A DNA stretch of 64,000 nucleotides, taken from the NCBI RefSeq assembly GCF_021287045.1, contig NZ_JAJTBG010000001.1, positions 248,001-312,000 on the forward strand, given 5' to 3'. Under the pieces are notes generated by a model. That model worked only from the letters and a program-made list of their open reading frames with translations, was not told the DNA's origin and did not search any database. Shown here one piece after another: positions 46,215 to 55,640 of the stretch (positions are counted from its first letter, which is position 1; the number at the start of each line of letters is the position of its first letter). The stretch is from Oryzomicrobium sp. (GTDB taxonomy: Bacteria > Pseudomonadota > Gammaproteobacteria > Burkholderiales > Rhodocyclaceae). A program made the translations under genes and the position numbers.

Positions 46215-47129
46215 ATGAGCAATCCGGCCAATTTTGGGGAGGCGGGCGACAGCGCAGAGCTGGAGGCCCTGTTCGACAGCATCTCCTCGACCCTCCCGCA
46301 GGAAGCGCCCGCCGCACCTGCCCCGGCGCCTGCGCCAGCACCCGCCGCGCCTGCCAGCGCGGGAGCGGCCGGGGATTCCGACGAGCTTCAAGCCCTGTTC
46401 GACTCGGTGGCCGGCACCAGCGTGCCGGCTGCCGAGCCGGAAGTCGCCAGCACCGTGGAGGCCCTGCGCGAAGTGCCCCGCGCCCTGATCGTGGCGGCCG
46501 GTGCCGGCGAATCCTGGCCTGGCCAGGATCGGGTGTTCAACCGCATCGGCCAGATGGCCCGGCAGTTGCACGACACCCTGCGCGAACTGGGTTACGACAA
46601 GCTGCTCGAAAACACCATGTCGGCGCTGCCCGATGCCAAGGACCGGCTGGCATACGTGGCCAACCTGACCGAGCAGGCCGCCTGCCGCGTGCTTAACGCC
46701 ACCGACATCGCCAAGCCGATCCAGGACGAGCTCCAGACCAGCGCCGAAACGCTGGGCGGGCGCTGGGACAAGGTCTACGCCAACCAGATGTCGGTCGAGG
46801 AGTTCAAGGCCCTGGCGGCGGAAACCCGGGACTTCCTCAAGACCCAGGTGCCCCAGAAGGCCAGCGCCACCAACGACCAGTTGATGGAAATCATGATGGC
46901 CCAGGATTTCCAGGATCTCACCGGCCAGGTCATCAAGAAGATCGTCAGCCTCTCCCAGGATCTGGAAGAGGGGCTGATGAAGGTGCTGGTGGAGGCGATG
47001 CCCGAGGCGCGGCGCAGCGACGCGGTGGATTCGCTGCTCAACGGCCCGGTGATCAATCCCGAAGGGCGTACCGACGTGGTCGGCAGCCAGCAGCAGGTGG
47101 ACGACCTGCTGGAAAGCCTTGGTTTCTAG
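46215..47129 (+). CDS. cheZ: CheY phosphatase CheZ
   Basis: Dephosphorylates CheY-P. The 304 residues contain the helical-bundle core with the catalytic pair Asp234 and Gln238 in MAQDFQDLTGQVIKKIV, and the C-terminal CheY-binding peptide VDDLLESLGF. At about 90 residues longer than E. coli CheZ, the difference is an N-terminal extension holding a duplicated motif, DSAELEALFDS (12-22) and DSDELQALFDS (54-64), separated by an Ala/Pro linker. The ATG at 46215 is preferred over the TTG at 46212. cheA follows and overlaps nothing. Confidence 0.94.
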   Translation: MSNPANFGEAGDSAELEALFDSISSTLPQEAPAAPAPAPAPAPAAPASAGAAGDSDELQALFDSVAGTSVPAAEPEVASTVEALREVPRALIVAAGAGESWPGQDRVFNRIGQMARQLHDTLRELGYDKLLENTMSALPDAKDRLAYVANLTEQAACRVLNATDIAKPIQDELQTSAETLGGRWDKVYANQMSVEEFKALAAETRDFLKTQVPQKASATNDQLMEIMMAQDFQDLTGQVIKKIVSLSQDLEEGLMKVLVEAMPEARRSDAVDSLLNGPVINPEGRTDVVGSQQQVDDLLESLGF

Positions 47130-47139
47130 GAGCAAGACG

Positions 47140-49044
47140 ATGAGCGATTTCGCCGGGATGGAGGATCTTCTGCAGGATTTCCTGCAGGAAGCCCACGACC
47201 TCCTGTCCGATGTGGACAACAAGCTGGTGGACCTGGAAAAGAACCCGGAAGACCGGGGACTGCTGAACGACATCTTCCGCGGCTTCCACACCATCAAGGG
47301 CGGCGCCGGGTTCCTCAACGCCACCGAGCTGGTCACCCTGTGCCATCTCACCGAGAACCTGTTCGACCGGCTGCGCAACTCCGAGATGCACCTCACGCCG
47401 GAGTTGATGGACCTGATCATGGCGGCCACCAAGGGTGTGCGCGACATGTTCGGCGAGCTCTCCGGCGGCGTCCAGCCCCGGCCCGCCGACGATGCCCTGA
47501 TCGCCGCCCTGCGCCACACCCTTGAGGCGGGCGCAGTTCCGGGTGCGGCTGCCGCACCGACGGCCGCGCCCGTGGCCGCCTCTGCTCCCGCTGCCGCTGG
47601 TACGATCCCCGCGGCCGCCGATGGCGGGCCCGATTGGGCGGTGCTCCATGCTGCGATCACCGGCGTGCCCGCCGTGATCCCGCACCAGACGCCGGCCGCT
47701 GCGGCCGCAACCGCGCCCGCGGCCCCCGCCGGTGCCACGGTGACTCCGGTGCCGCCGCCCTACGGCCGCCGCGCTGTCGACAAGCCCGGTGCCGCCGTGC
47801 CGGCCGGCCGCCGCGTCGAGGAGCGGGTGCGTGAGAACACCATCCGCGTCGATACGGCCCGCCTCGACCAGGTGCTCAACCTGTCCGGCGAGATCGGCCT
47901 GACCAAGAACCGCCTGACCAGCCTGCGGGTGGACATCCTGGCCGGCAAGAACGATGCCGACACCCTGCATGCCCTGGACCAGGCCGTCTCCCAGCTCGAC
48001 CTGCTGGTGTCCGACCTGCAGAACGCGGTGATGAAGACCCGCATGCAGCCCATCGGCCGCCTCTTCCAGAAGTACCCGCGCATTGCCCGGGACCTGGCCC
48101 GCCAACTGGGTAAGGACGTGGAGCTGGTGCTGGCCGGCGAGGAAACCGAGGTGGACAAGACCATGATCGAGGATCTGGCCGACCCCCTCATCCACCTCAT
48201 CCGCAACGCCGTGGACCACGGCGTGGAAGGCCCGGAAGAGCGGGCCGCCGCCGGCAAGCCGGCCAAGAGCCTGGTGCGCCTGGAAGCGCGCCAGGAGGGC
48301 GACCACATCCTGCTGATCATCGCCGACGACGGCCGCGGCATGAGCGCCGAGCGCATCCGCGCCAAGGCGGTGGAAAAGGGCCTGATCTCCGAGGAAGAGG
48401 CCAACACCCTGGACGAGCGCCAGAGCCTCAACCTGATCTTCCTGCCCGGCTTCTCGACCAAGACCCAGGCCTCCGATGTGTCCGGCCGGGGCGTGGGCAT
48501 GGACGTGGTCAAGACCAACATCCAGAAGCTCAACGGTTCGGTCGAAATCCGCTCCGAGCCGAGCAAGGGGTCGGTGTTCATCATCTCCCTGCCGCTCACC
48601 CTGGCGATCCTGCCGGTGCTGCTGGTACTGCTCGGCGACCAGCCGTTCGCCCTGCCGCTCTCGCTGGTCCGCGAAATCCTGCCGGTGGATCGTAGCAAGA
48701 TCCAGGAGGTGGGCGGCAAGGAAACCCTGGTGGTCCGCGGCGAGATCCTGCCCGTGGTATCCCTGGCCAAGCTGCTGGGCTGGCCCCAGGAGCGTCCGGC
48801 CGATTACGGCGTGCTGATGCAGACCGCGGAAAAGAGCTTCATCCTCGGCGTGGACAACTTCGCCGGCCGCGACGATGCGGTGATCAAGTCCCTCGAGGAT
48901 TTCCGCCCCCGCGGCGTGGCCGGGGTCACCACCCTGTCCAACGGCCAGATCGTGCTGATCCTGGACATGAAGGAACTGCTGGCGGACATGGGGCAGCACC
49001 TCGATTCCGACAGCCGCAGCCTGCGCGCCCTGGAAGTGCACTGA
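47140..49044 (+). CDS. cheA: Chemotaxis histidine kinase CheA
   Basis: Central kinase that phosphorylates CheY and CheB in response to receptors. The 634 residues contain the P1 Hpt domain with phospho-acceptor His50 (FRGFHTIKGGAGFL), an Ala/Pro linker (about 130-220), dimerisation helices, the HATPase domain with N box HLIRNAVDHGVE, G1 ADDGRGMS and G2 GRGVGMDVVKTN, and a C-terminal CheW-like domain. I start at MSDFAGMEDLL (47140), preceded by TAGGAG. It ends the che operon, as a strong terminator follows. Confidence 0.96.
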   Translation: MSDFAGMEDLLQDFLQEAHDLLSDVDNKLVDLEKNPEDRGLLNDIFRGFHTIKGGAGFLNATELVTLCHLTENLFDRLRNSEMHLTPELMDLIMAATKGVRDMFGELSGGVQPRPADDALIAALRHTLEAGAVPGAAAAPTAAPVAASAPAAAGTIPAAADGGPDWAVLHAAITGVPAVIPHQTPAAAAATAPAAPAGATVTPVPPPYGRRAVDKPGAAVPAGRRVEERVRENTIRVDTARLDQVLNLSGEIGLTKNRLTSLRVDILAGKNDADTLHALDQAVSQLDLLVSDLQNAVMKTRMQPIGRLFQKYPRIARDLARQLGKDVELVLAGEETEVDKTMIEDLADPLIHLIRNAVDHGVEGPEERAAAGKPAKSLVRLEARQEGDHILLIIADDGRGMSAERIRAKAVEKGLISEEEANTLDERQSLNLIFLPGFSTKTQASDVSGRGVGMDVVKTNIQKLNGSVEIRSEPSKGSVFIISLPLTLAILPVLLVLLGDQPFALPLSLVREILPVDRSKIQEVGGKETLVVRGEILPVVSLAKLLGWPQERPADYGVLMQTAEKSFILGVDNFAGRDDAVIKSLEDFRPRGVAGVTTLSNGQIVLILDMKELLADMGQHLDSDSRSLRALEVH

Positions 49045-49065
49045 CCGGGCTCACCACTGCCGGAT

Positions 49066-49094
49066 GAAAAAGCGGGGCTCACGCCCCGCTTTTT
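49066..49094 (+). terminator. Rho-independent terminator after cheA
   Basis: GCGGGGC (49072-49078) pairs with GCCCCGC (49083-49089) around TCAC, followed by TTTTT. The flanking A-run and T-run make it potentially bidirectional. Confidence 0.88.
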
Positions 49095-49203
49095 CATTTC
49101 TACGGTATCGCGTCGGGATTGAGTTGCAGGCTTGACAGGCTGGAAAACTTTAAAAACGACATGAAAATGAATTGGTTAGCTATTTAATTTTTCTGGATTT
49201 TTC

Positions 49204-49209
49204 TATAAT
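49204..49209 (+). promoter_or_regulatory. Candidate -10 element for flhB
   Basis: TATAAT lies 26 bp upstream of the flhB ATG in an unusually AT-rich leader (49130-49215). No strong -35 hexamer is visible. Confidence 0.4.
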
Positions 49210-49234
49210 ACGGCCAACGTAAAGCGCACCCGGT

Positions 49235-50401
49235 ATGGCTGAAGACAGCGATCTCGAACGAACAGAGCAGCCAACAGGCAGACGGCTCGAAAAGGCCCGG
49301 GAAGAGGGCCAGGTTCCCCAGTCTCGCGAACTGGGCGCTTTTCTCGTCCTTATCGCCGGCGCCGCCGTGATGTGGACCCTGGGCGGCTATTTCGTGGATC
49401 GCATGCTCCGGGTGTTCAAGAAGGGTTTCGCCTGGGACCGCCAGCTCGCCACCGATTCCAACGTCCTGGTGATGCGTCTGGCCGATGTGGCCACCGATGC
49501 GGTGTTCGCCCTGTGGCCCCTGTTCCTGGTGCTGATCGTTGCCGCCCTTGCCTCCCCGGTTTTCCTCAACGCTTGGCATTTCTCGGCCCAGGCCTTCTCG
49601 CCCCGGTTCAATCGCCTCAACCCGATGAACGGAATCGGGCGCATCTTTTCCTGGAACGGCCTGGTGGAACTGCTCAAGGCCGTGGTCAAGGCGGGCCTGG
49701 TGGGCGGTGTGGCGATCTGGGTGATCTGGCGCGAGATCGACCAGTTGCTCGGCCTGGCGTCCCAGCCCCTGGAATCCGGCCTGGCCGACGCCGGCCACCT
49801 GATGGCCTGGAGCTTCCTGGTGATTGCCTCGGCCATGGTCCTGATCGTGGCGGCGGACGTGCCCTTCCAGCTGTGGCAGTACTACGACAAGCTGAAGATG
49901 ACCAAGGAAGAGGTCAAGCAGGAAATGAAGGAGATGGAGGGTAGCCCCGAGGTCAAGGGCCGCATCCGCCAGCTGATGCGTGAAGCCGCGCGCAAACGGA
50001 TGATGTCCGCAATTCCCAAGGCCGACGTGATCGTCACCAACCCCACCCACTTCGCCGTGGCCCTGGCCTACCAGGCCGGCATGAAGGCCCCCAAGGTAGT
50101 GGCCAAGGGTCTGGGCGTGCTGGCCCTGAAGATCCGCGAGATCGGCGCCGAGAACGGCGTGCCGTTCCTCGAAGCCCCGCCCCTGGCCCGGGCCCTGTAC
50201 AAGCATGTGGAGCTGGAGGCGGAAATCCCCGGCGACCTGTATACCGCCGTGGCCGAGGTGCTGGCCTACGTCTACCAGCTGCGCCGCTACCGCAGCGAGG
50301 GGGGCGACTATCCGGTGCCGCCCCGGGATCTGCCGGTGCCGCCCGAACTGGTGCCGCCGGCGCCTGAAGAGCCGGCCCTGGCGGGAGCGTTGAATGGCTG
50401 A
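49235..50401 (+). CDS. flhB: Flagellar export-gate protein FlhB
   Basis: Substrate-specificity switch of the flagellar type III export apparatus. The 388 residues have four TM helices in the first 220 residues (for example FLVLIAGAAVMWTLGGYFV) and a cytoplasmic domain with the self-cleavage motif NPTH (269-272, VTNPTHFAVALAYQ). The signature MAEDSDLERTEQPTGRRLEKAREEGQVPQSREL at the start confirms the ATG at 49235. The C-terminus is Pro-rich. It overlaps flhA by 8 nt. Confidence 0.96.
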   Translation: MAEDSDLERTEQPTGRRLEKAREEGQVPQSRELGAFLVLIAGAAVMWTLGGYFVDRMLRVFKKGFAWDRQLATDSNVLVMRLADVATDAVFALWPLFLVLIVAALASPVFLNAWHFSAQAFSPRFNRLNPMNGIGRIFSWNGLVELLKAVVKAGLVGGVAIWVIWREIDQLLGLASQPLESGLADAGHLMAWSFLVIASAMVLIVAADVPFQLWQYYDKLKMTKEEVKQEMKEMEGSPEVKGRIRQLMREAARKRMMSAIPKADVIVTNPTHFAVALAYQAGMKAPKVVAKGLGVLALKIREIGAENGVPFLEAPPLARALYKHVELEAEIPGDLYTAVAEVLAYVYQLRRYRSEGGDYPVPPRDLPVPPELVPPAPEEPALAGALNG

Positions 50402-52481
50402 AGCCAGCGCCGTCCTGCGCGGCTTGTTCAGCCGCCTCTCGCCCCAGCAGCTGGCGGGGCCGATCCTCATCCTGATGATCCTGGCGATGATGGTGCTGCC
50501 GCTGCCCGCCTTCGCCCTGGACGTGTTGTTCACCTTCAACATTGCTCTGTCGATCATTGTCCTGCTGGCCGCCATCAACACCCAGAAGCCTCTGGATTTC
50601 TCGGTCTTCCCGACCCTGCTGCTGGTCACCACCCTGCTGCGCCTGTCGCTCAACGTGGCCTCCACCCGGGTGGTGCTGCTGCACGGCCACGAGGGGCCGG
50701 ATGCCGCCGGCAAGGTGATCGAGGCCTTCGGCCACTTCCTGGTGGGCGGCAACTACGCCATCGGCCTGATCGTCTTCCTCATCCTGGTGGTGATCAACTT
50801 CGTGGTGATCACCAAGGGCGCCGGCCGGGTGGCCGAAGTGTCGGCCCGCTTCACCCTCGACGCCATGCCCGGCAAGCAGATGGCCATCGACGCCGACCTC
50901 AACGCCGGCCTGATCGGCGAGGACGAGGCGCGCAAGCGCCGTACCGAGATCGCCACCGAGGCCGACTTCTACGGCTCCATGGACGGCTCGTCCAAGTTCG
51001 TGCGCGGCGACGCGGTGGCCGGCATCGTCATCATGCTCATCAACGTGGTCGGCGGCCTGGTCATCGGCGTGCTCCAGCACAACATGGATGCCGGCACCGC
51101 CGCCAAGCAGTACGTGCTGCTGACCATCGGCGACGGCCTGGTGGCCCAGATTCCCGCCCTGATGATCTCGATCGCCGCCGGCATGGTGGTGACCCGGGTC
51201 GGCGACAACGAGCCGATCGCCCAGCAGTTCCTCACCCAGCTCCTCTCCAACAGCCGGGTGATGGGCGTGACGGCGGTGATCGTCGGCGGCCTGGGGATCA
51301 TCCCGGGCATGCCCAACCTGGTCTTCCTGCTCTTTGCCGGCACCCTGGGCTACTACTCATGGCGCTTGTCGAAGCAAACCGCCGAGGTGGCCAAGGCCAA
51401 GCCGGTGCCGGTCCAGGCTAAACCGCCCCAGGAAGCCCAGGAGGCCACTTGGAGCGACGTGCTGCCGGTGGATGTGCTCGGCCTGGAGGTGGGTTACCGC
51501 CTGATCCCGCTGGTGGACAAGAACCAGGACGGCGAGCTGCTCAAGCGCATCCGCGGCATCCGCAAGAAATTCGCCCAGGAAATCGGCTTCCTGGTCCCCT
51601 CGGTGCATATCCGCGACAACCTGGAGCTCAAGCCCAACGCCTACCGCATCCAGCTCAAGGGGGTGGAAATCGGCGGTGGGGACGCCTATCCGGGCCAGTT
51701 TCTGGCCATCAACCCGGGCCGGGTGGCCGCCGAGATCAGCGGCAACAAGACCATCGACCCGGCCTTCGGCCTGCCGGCGGTGTGGGTCGAGGCCGCCCTC
51801 AAGGACCAGGCCCAGGCCTTCGGCTACACCGTCGTCGATTCCAGCACCGTGGTGGCCACCCACCTCAACCACCTGATCATGTCCCATGCCGCAGAGTTGC
51901 TCGGCCGCCAGGAGACCCAGGCCCTGGTGGATTACGTCGGCAAGGAAGCCCCCAAGCTCACCGAAGACCTGGTGCCCAAACTCATCCCCTTGGGAACCCT
52001 GCAAAAGGTGCTGCAGAACCTGCTCGAAGAAGGCATCGCCATCCGCGACATGCGCACCATCCTCGAGACCCTGGCCGAGCATGCGCCGCGCAACGCCGAT
52101 GCCGAGGCCCTCACCGCCCAGGTGCGCCAATCCATGGGCCGTGCCATCATCCAGCAGCTCTATCCGGGCAACGCCGACATGCAGGTCATGGCCCTGGACC
52201 CCCAGCTGGAGCGCATTCTGGTCCAGGCCGTGTCCGGCTCCGGCGACGGCGCCACCATCGAGCCGGGCCTGGCCGACACCCTGGTGCGCGAAACCGCTGC
52301 AGCGGCGCAGCGCCAGGAAGAGCTCGGTCTGCCGGCGGTGCTGCTGGTTCCCGGCAGCATCCGCGCCCTGTTGTCCCGCTTCCTCCGTCGTTCGGTGCCC
52401 CAGCTCAAGGTGATTGCCCACGCGGAAGTACCCGAAACGAAGATCATCAAAGTGACCTCGATCATCGGAGGTAGGTCATGA
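50394..52481 (+). CDS. flhA: Flagellar export-gate protein FlhA
   Basis: Large inner-membrane component of the flagellar export gate, forming a nonameric ring. The 695 residues have about eight TM helices in the N-terminal half, including the FHIPEP-like loop segment FTLDAMPGKQMAIDADLNAG and KGAGRVAEVSARF, and a cytoplasmic domain from about residue 330. The C-terminal region contains the docking surface for export chaperones. The start overlaps the flhB end by 8 nt, and the stop overlaps the flhF start by 4 nt. Confidence 0.97.
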   Translation: MAEASAVLRGLFSRLSPQQLAGPILILMILAMMVLPLPAFALDVLFTFNIALSIIVLLAAINTQKPLDFSVFPTLLLVTTLLRLSLNVASTRVVLLHGHEGPDAAGKVIEAFGHFLVGGNYAIGLIVFLILVVINFVVITKGAGRVAEVSARFTLDAMPGKQMAIDADLNAGLIGEDEARKRRTEIATEADFYGSMDGSSKFVRGDAVAGIVIMLINVVGGLVIGVLQHNMDAGTAAKQYVLLTIGDGLVAQIPALMISIAAGMVVTRVGDNEPIAQQFLTQLLSNSRVMGVTAVIVGGLGIIPGMPNLVFLLFAGTLGYYSWRLSKQTAEVAKAKPVPVQAKPPQEAQEATWSDVLPVDVLGLEVGYRLIPLVDKNQDGELLKRIRGIRKKFAQEIGFLVPSVHIRDNLELKPNAYRIQLKGVEIGGGDAYPGQFLAINPGRVAAEISGNKTIDPAFGLPAVWVEAALKDQAQAFGYTVVDSSTVVATHLNHLIMSHAAELLGRQETQALVDYVGKEAPKLTEDLVPKLIPLGTLQKVLQNLLEEGIAIRDMRTILETLAEHAPRNADAEALTAQVRQSMGRAIIQQLYPGNADMQVMALDPQLERILVQAVSGSGDGATIEPGLADTLVRETAAAAQRQEELGLPAVLLVPGSIRALLSRFLRRSVPQLKVIAHAEVPETKIIKVTSIIGGRS

Positions 52482-53995
52482 ACGTCAAGAAATTCATCGC
52501 CGTCAACGCCCGGGAGGCGCTGCGCAAGGTCAAGGAGACCCTGGGCGCCGACGCCATCATCCTGTCCAACCGGGGCGTGGCCGGCGGTGTCGAGATCATG
52601 GCGGTCGCCGCCCGGGACATGGCGGCCATCGCCCCCGGCCCGTCCCGCGACGAGCAGGGGCCGGTGCCGGTCGCTCCCCGGCTGCCTGCCGCCCGCAGCG
52701 ACGACGGCGACGATTATTCCGTCAGTCTGAGCGCGGCGCGCGCTGCCGCTGCCCAGGCGCCGGTCCGTCCGACGCCGATGCCCCTGGCCGACCTGGCCGG
52801 CGGCATGGCTCCGCCGCCGGAACAGCGTCCCGCCCCCTTGCCGCGCCCCGCTGCCGAGGCCGGCTATGCCCCGTTTCGCCAGGTGCGGCAGGAGGTGGCC
52901 GCGCCCCGTGGCATTGTTCCGCCGCCTGCGCCTCCGATGGCGCCGCCGGCCATGGAGCGGCCTGCGGCCATCGCCGCGGAACCCCGCCGTTCCCTTCGCC
53001 CCGAGCCCCTACCACGCGCCGAGGAGCCAGGCGTTTCCCAGGCGGTGATGGACGAACTGCGAGCCCTGCGCAAGGTGGTGGAACAGCACCTGGCTGGCTT
53101 CAGCTGGGCCGAGACGGGGCGCCACGAGCCGGGCAAGACCCAGGTCCTGGCCCAGTTGCTCGATGCCGGGTTTTCGCCCGGATTCGCCCGGGAGCTGCTC
53201 TCCGGCCTGCCCGAAGGGCTGGATGCGGCCCAGGCCATGATCTGGGTGAAAGGGGCGGCGGACCGTTCCCTGATGACCCTGGCTTCGGACGCCGACATCA
53301 TCGAGCAGGGCGGCGTCTATGCCCTGGTCGGCCCTACCGGTGTGGGGAAGACCACCACCACCGCTAAGCTGGCGGCCCGCTGCGTGGTGCGCCACGGCGC
53401 CGCCAAGGTAGCCCTGGTGACCACCGACGGCTACCGGATCGGCGCCCACGAGCAACTGCGCATCTACGGCCGCATCCTGGGGGTGTCGGTGCACCTGGTG
53501 CGCGACGCTTCCGATCTGCGCCAGACCCTGGCCGAGCTGTCCCACAAGCACATGGTGCTGATCGACACCATGGGTATGAGCCAAAAGGACAAGCACGTCC
53601 AGGAGCAGATCGCCATGCTGGTTTCCGGCGGTAGCGTGCGCCGCCTGCTGTTGCTGTCCGCCACCAGCAAGGGCGACACCCTGGACGACGTGATCCGTGC
53701 CTACCGGGGCGACCAGCCCGGCGACGGTCTGGCCGGGTGCATCCTGACCAAGGTGGATGAGGCGGCCAGCCTGGCCTCGGCCCTGGACACGGTGATCCGC
53801 CATGGCCTGTCGCTGCACTACGTTTCCAACGGCCAGCGGGTGCCGGAAGACCTGCACCTGCCCAACCGCACCTACCTGCTGCACCGCGCCTTCCGCGACG
53901 TGCCCGGCGATTCGCCCCACCGTTACGCAGGGCTCGAACCGACCCTGGTAATGGCCAATGCCGGCCTGCCCAGTTCCGGAGGCAGCCATGGCTGA
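52478..53995 (+). CDS. flhF: Flagellar SRP-type GTPase FlhF
   Basis: GTPase that places the flagellum at the pole and, with FlhG, sets flagellar number. The 505 residues start with the conserved MNVKKFIAVNAREALRKVKETLG block, followed by a Pro/Ala-rich linker (about 50-190). The NG GTPase domain then has G1 GPTGVGKTTTTAKLA (about 285-299) and the later motifs VTTDGYRIGAHEQL, LIDTMGMSQ and LTKVDEAASL. It begins 4 nt inside flhA and its stop overlaps flhG by 8 nt. Confidence 0.95.
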   Translation: MNVKKFIAVNAREALRKVKETLGADAIILSNRGVAGGVEIMAVAARDMAAIAPGPSRDEQGPVPVAPRLPAARSDDGDDYSVSLSAARAAAAQAPVRPTPMPLADLAGGMAPPPEQRPAPLPRPAAEAGYAPFRQVRQEVAAPRGIVPPPAPPMAPPAMERPAAIAAEPRRSLRPEPLPRAEEPGVSQAVMDELRALRKVVEQHLAGFSWAETGRHEPGKTQVLAQLLDAGFSPGFARELLSGLPEGLDAAQAMIWVKGAADRSLMTLASDADIIEQGGVYALVGPTGVGKTTTTAKLAARCVVRHGAAKVALVTTDGYRIGAHEQLRIYGRILGVSVHLVRDASDLRQTLAELSHKHMVLIDTMGMSQKDKHVQEQIAMLVSGGSVRRLLLLSATSKGDTLDDVIRAYRGDQPGDGLAGCILTKVDEAASLASALDTVIRHGLSLHYVSNGQRVPEDLHLPNRTYLLHRAFRDVPGDSPHRYAGLEPTLVMANAGLPSSGGSHG

Positions 53996-54875
53996 GTTCT
54001 ATGCCGACCAGGCGGCGGGGCTGCGCCGCATCTTCGGCCAGGAAACGGTGCGGGTGGTCAATTGCATCGCCGGCCGCACCGGCGTTGGCCGCAGCGTCGT
54101 CCTAGCCCAGTTGGCCGCCACCCTGGGGCGCCAGGGCCAGGAGGTGCTGATCCTCGACGAGAACGGCGAAAAATCGGTAGCCGCCTTGTTCGGCGCCATG
54201 CCCCGGGCCGATCTGCTCGATGTGCTGCGCGGCCGCTGTACCCTGGCCGAGGCGTTGCTGCCGGTGGCGCCGGGGGTGACCCTGCTGCCGGTGGCCCAGG
54301 CGATGCGCGCCATGGCCGCCGCCACGCCGGCCCAACAGCGGGCCCTGGCCGACACCCTGGCGGGGATCGACCGGCCGGTGGACGTGATCCTGGTGGACGG
54401 CGCCCCAACCCCGTCCGGCGTTTCCCCCCTGGGGCTGGCGGCGGGCGAGACCCTGGTGGTGGTGTCGGGCGATACCGCGGCCATCACCGAGGCCTATGCC
54501 CTGATCAAGCGCCTCAGCCAGTCCTACGGCCGGCGCCACTTCCGGGTGCTGCTCAACAACATCCGCCTGCCCGAGGAAGCTGCCGCCATTTTCGACAACA
54601 TGGCCCAGGTGGCGGCCAGCCGGCTCGGTGTGCGGGTGGACCTGGCCGCGACCCTGCCCCACGACGAGGCCCTGCGCCGGGCGGTGCGGTTGGCCCAGCC
54701 GGTGATCGCCGCCTATCCGGATAGCCCGGTGTCCTATGCTCTCAGGATGCTGGCGGCCGACCTGATGTCCTGGCCAGTGGCCGATTCTCAGGGGCCGGGG
54801 GGACTCGGACAGTTCACCCAACAGCTGTTACACTTGAGCCAACAAATAACGCTAACCGCTGTCCTTGCCGGATAG
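53988..54875 (+). CDS. flhG: FlhG/FleN MinD-like flagellar number regulator with degenerate P-loop
   Basis: MinD/ParA-like partner of FlhF that limits flagellar number. The 295 residues begin MAEFYADQAAGLRRIF, a helix characteristic of FlhG. The deviant Walker A, usually KGGxGKT/S, reads AGRTGVGRS (28-36), so both the signature Lys and the P-loop Lys are replaced by Arg. The other ATPase elements remain (VLILDENGEKSVAALFG, VDVILVDGAP). The C-terminus ends in a hydrophobic helix similar to the membrane-targeting helix of FlhG. The start (53988) overlaps flhF by 8 nt. fliA follows after 15 nt. Confidence 0.88.
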   Translation: MAEFYADQAAGLRRIFGQETVRVVNCIAGRTGVGRSVVLAQLAATLGRQGQEVLILDENGEKSVAALFGAMPRADLLDVLRGRCTLAEALLPVAPGVTLLPVAQAMRAMAAATPAQQRALADTLAGIDRPVDVILVDGAPTPSGVSPLGLAAGETLVVVSGDTAAITEAYALIKRLSQSYGRRHFRVLLNNIRLPEEAAAIFDNMAQVAASRLGVRVDLAATLPHDEALRRAVRLAQPVIAAYPDSPVSYALRMLAADLMSWPVADSQGPGGLGQFTQQLLHLSQQITLTAVLAG

Positions 54876-54890
54876 CCAGTACCAGAGCCG

Positions 54891-55640
54891 ATGTATACCC
54901 CTGCCGGACAGCTTGATAGGGAGCAGCTGATCCAGCATTACGCCCCGCTCGTCAAACGCATCGCCCATCACCTGATGGCGCGCTTGCCGGCCAGCGTGTT
55001 GGTGGATGACCTGGTCCAGAATGGCATGATCGGTCTGCTGGACGCCATGACCCGCTTCGAAAGCGGCATGGGCGCCCAGTTCGAGACCTACGCCACCCAG
55101 CGCATCCGCGGTGCAATGCTGGACGGCTTGCGCGAAAACGACTGGTTGCCCCGGGGGCTGCGGCGCGAGCTGCGGCGCGTGGAGCAGGCGGTGCATCGGC
55201 TCGAGCATGCCAATGGCCGCCCGCCTACCGAGCAGGAACTGGCCGATTCCCTGGAAATGCCTCTGGCGGACTACCAACGGCTACTGCTCGACGCCCGGGG
55301 TCACCAGATTCTCTATTTCGAGGATTTCTCCGACGAAGAGGGCGAATCGTTTCTCGACCGCCATGCCGGCAGCGAAGACGATGATCCCTTGCGCCGGCTG
55401 GAGGATCAGGGGCTGCGCCAGACGCTGGTGGCAGGGATCGATGCCCTGCCCGAGCGCGAAAAACTGGTGATGGCCCTGTACTACGAAGAAGAGCTCAACC
55501 TGCGCGAGATCGGCGAAGTCCTCGGCGTGACCGAATCCCGGGTCTGCCAGCTGCACAGCCAGGCCATCGCCCGGCTGCGCGCCCGGGTGCTGGGCGAGGA
55601 GGGAAAAGTGAAGAAGACCAAGAAGGGGCGTCATGGATAA
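54891..55640 (+). CDS. fliA: Sigma-28 factor FliA
   Basis: RNA polymerase sigma factor for late flagellar and chemotaxis genes. The 249 residues show region 2 (LVKRIAHHLMARLPASVLVDDLVQNGMIGLLDA, FETYATQRIRGAMLDGLRENDW), region 3 (RRELRRVEQAVHRLE) and region 4 with the helix-turn-helix NLREIGEVLGVTESRVCQLHSQA. The length is normal. Its activity should be held by FlgM, encoded 2.3 kb downstream on the opposite strand. It overlaps motC by 8 nt. Confidence 0.97.
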   Translation: MYTPAGQLDREQLIQHYAPLVKRIAHHLMARLPASVLVDDLVQNGMIGLLDAMTRFESGMGAQFETYATQRIRGAMLDGLRENDWLPRGLRRELRRVEQAVHRLEHANGRPPTEQELADSLEMPLADYQRLLLDARGHQILYFEDFSDEEGESFLDRHAGSEDDDPLRRLEDQGLRQTLVAGIDALPEREKLVMALYYEEELNLREIGEVLGVTESRVCQLHSQAIARLRARVLGEEGKVKKTKKGRHG

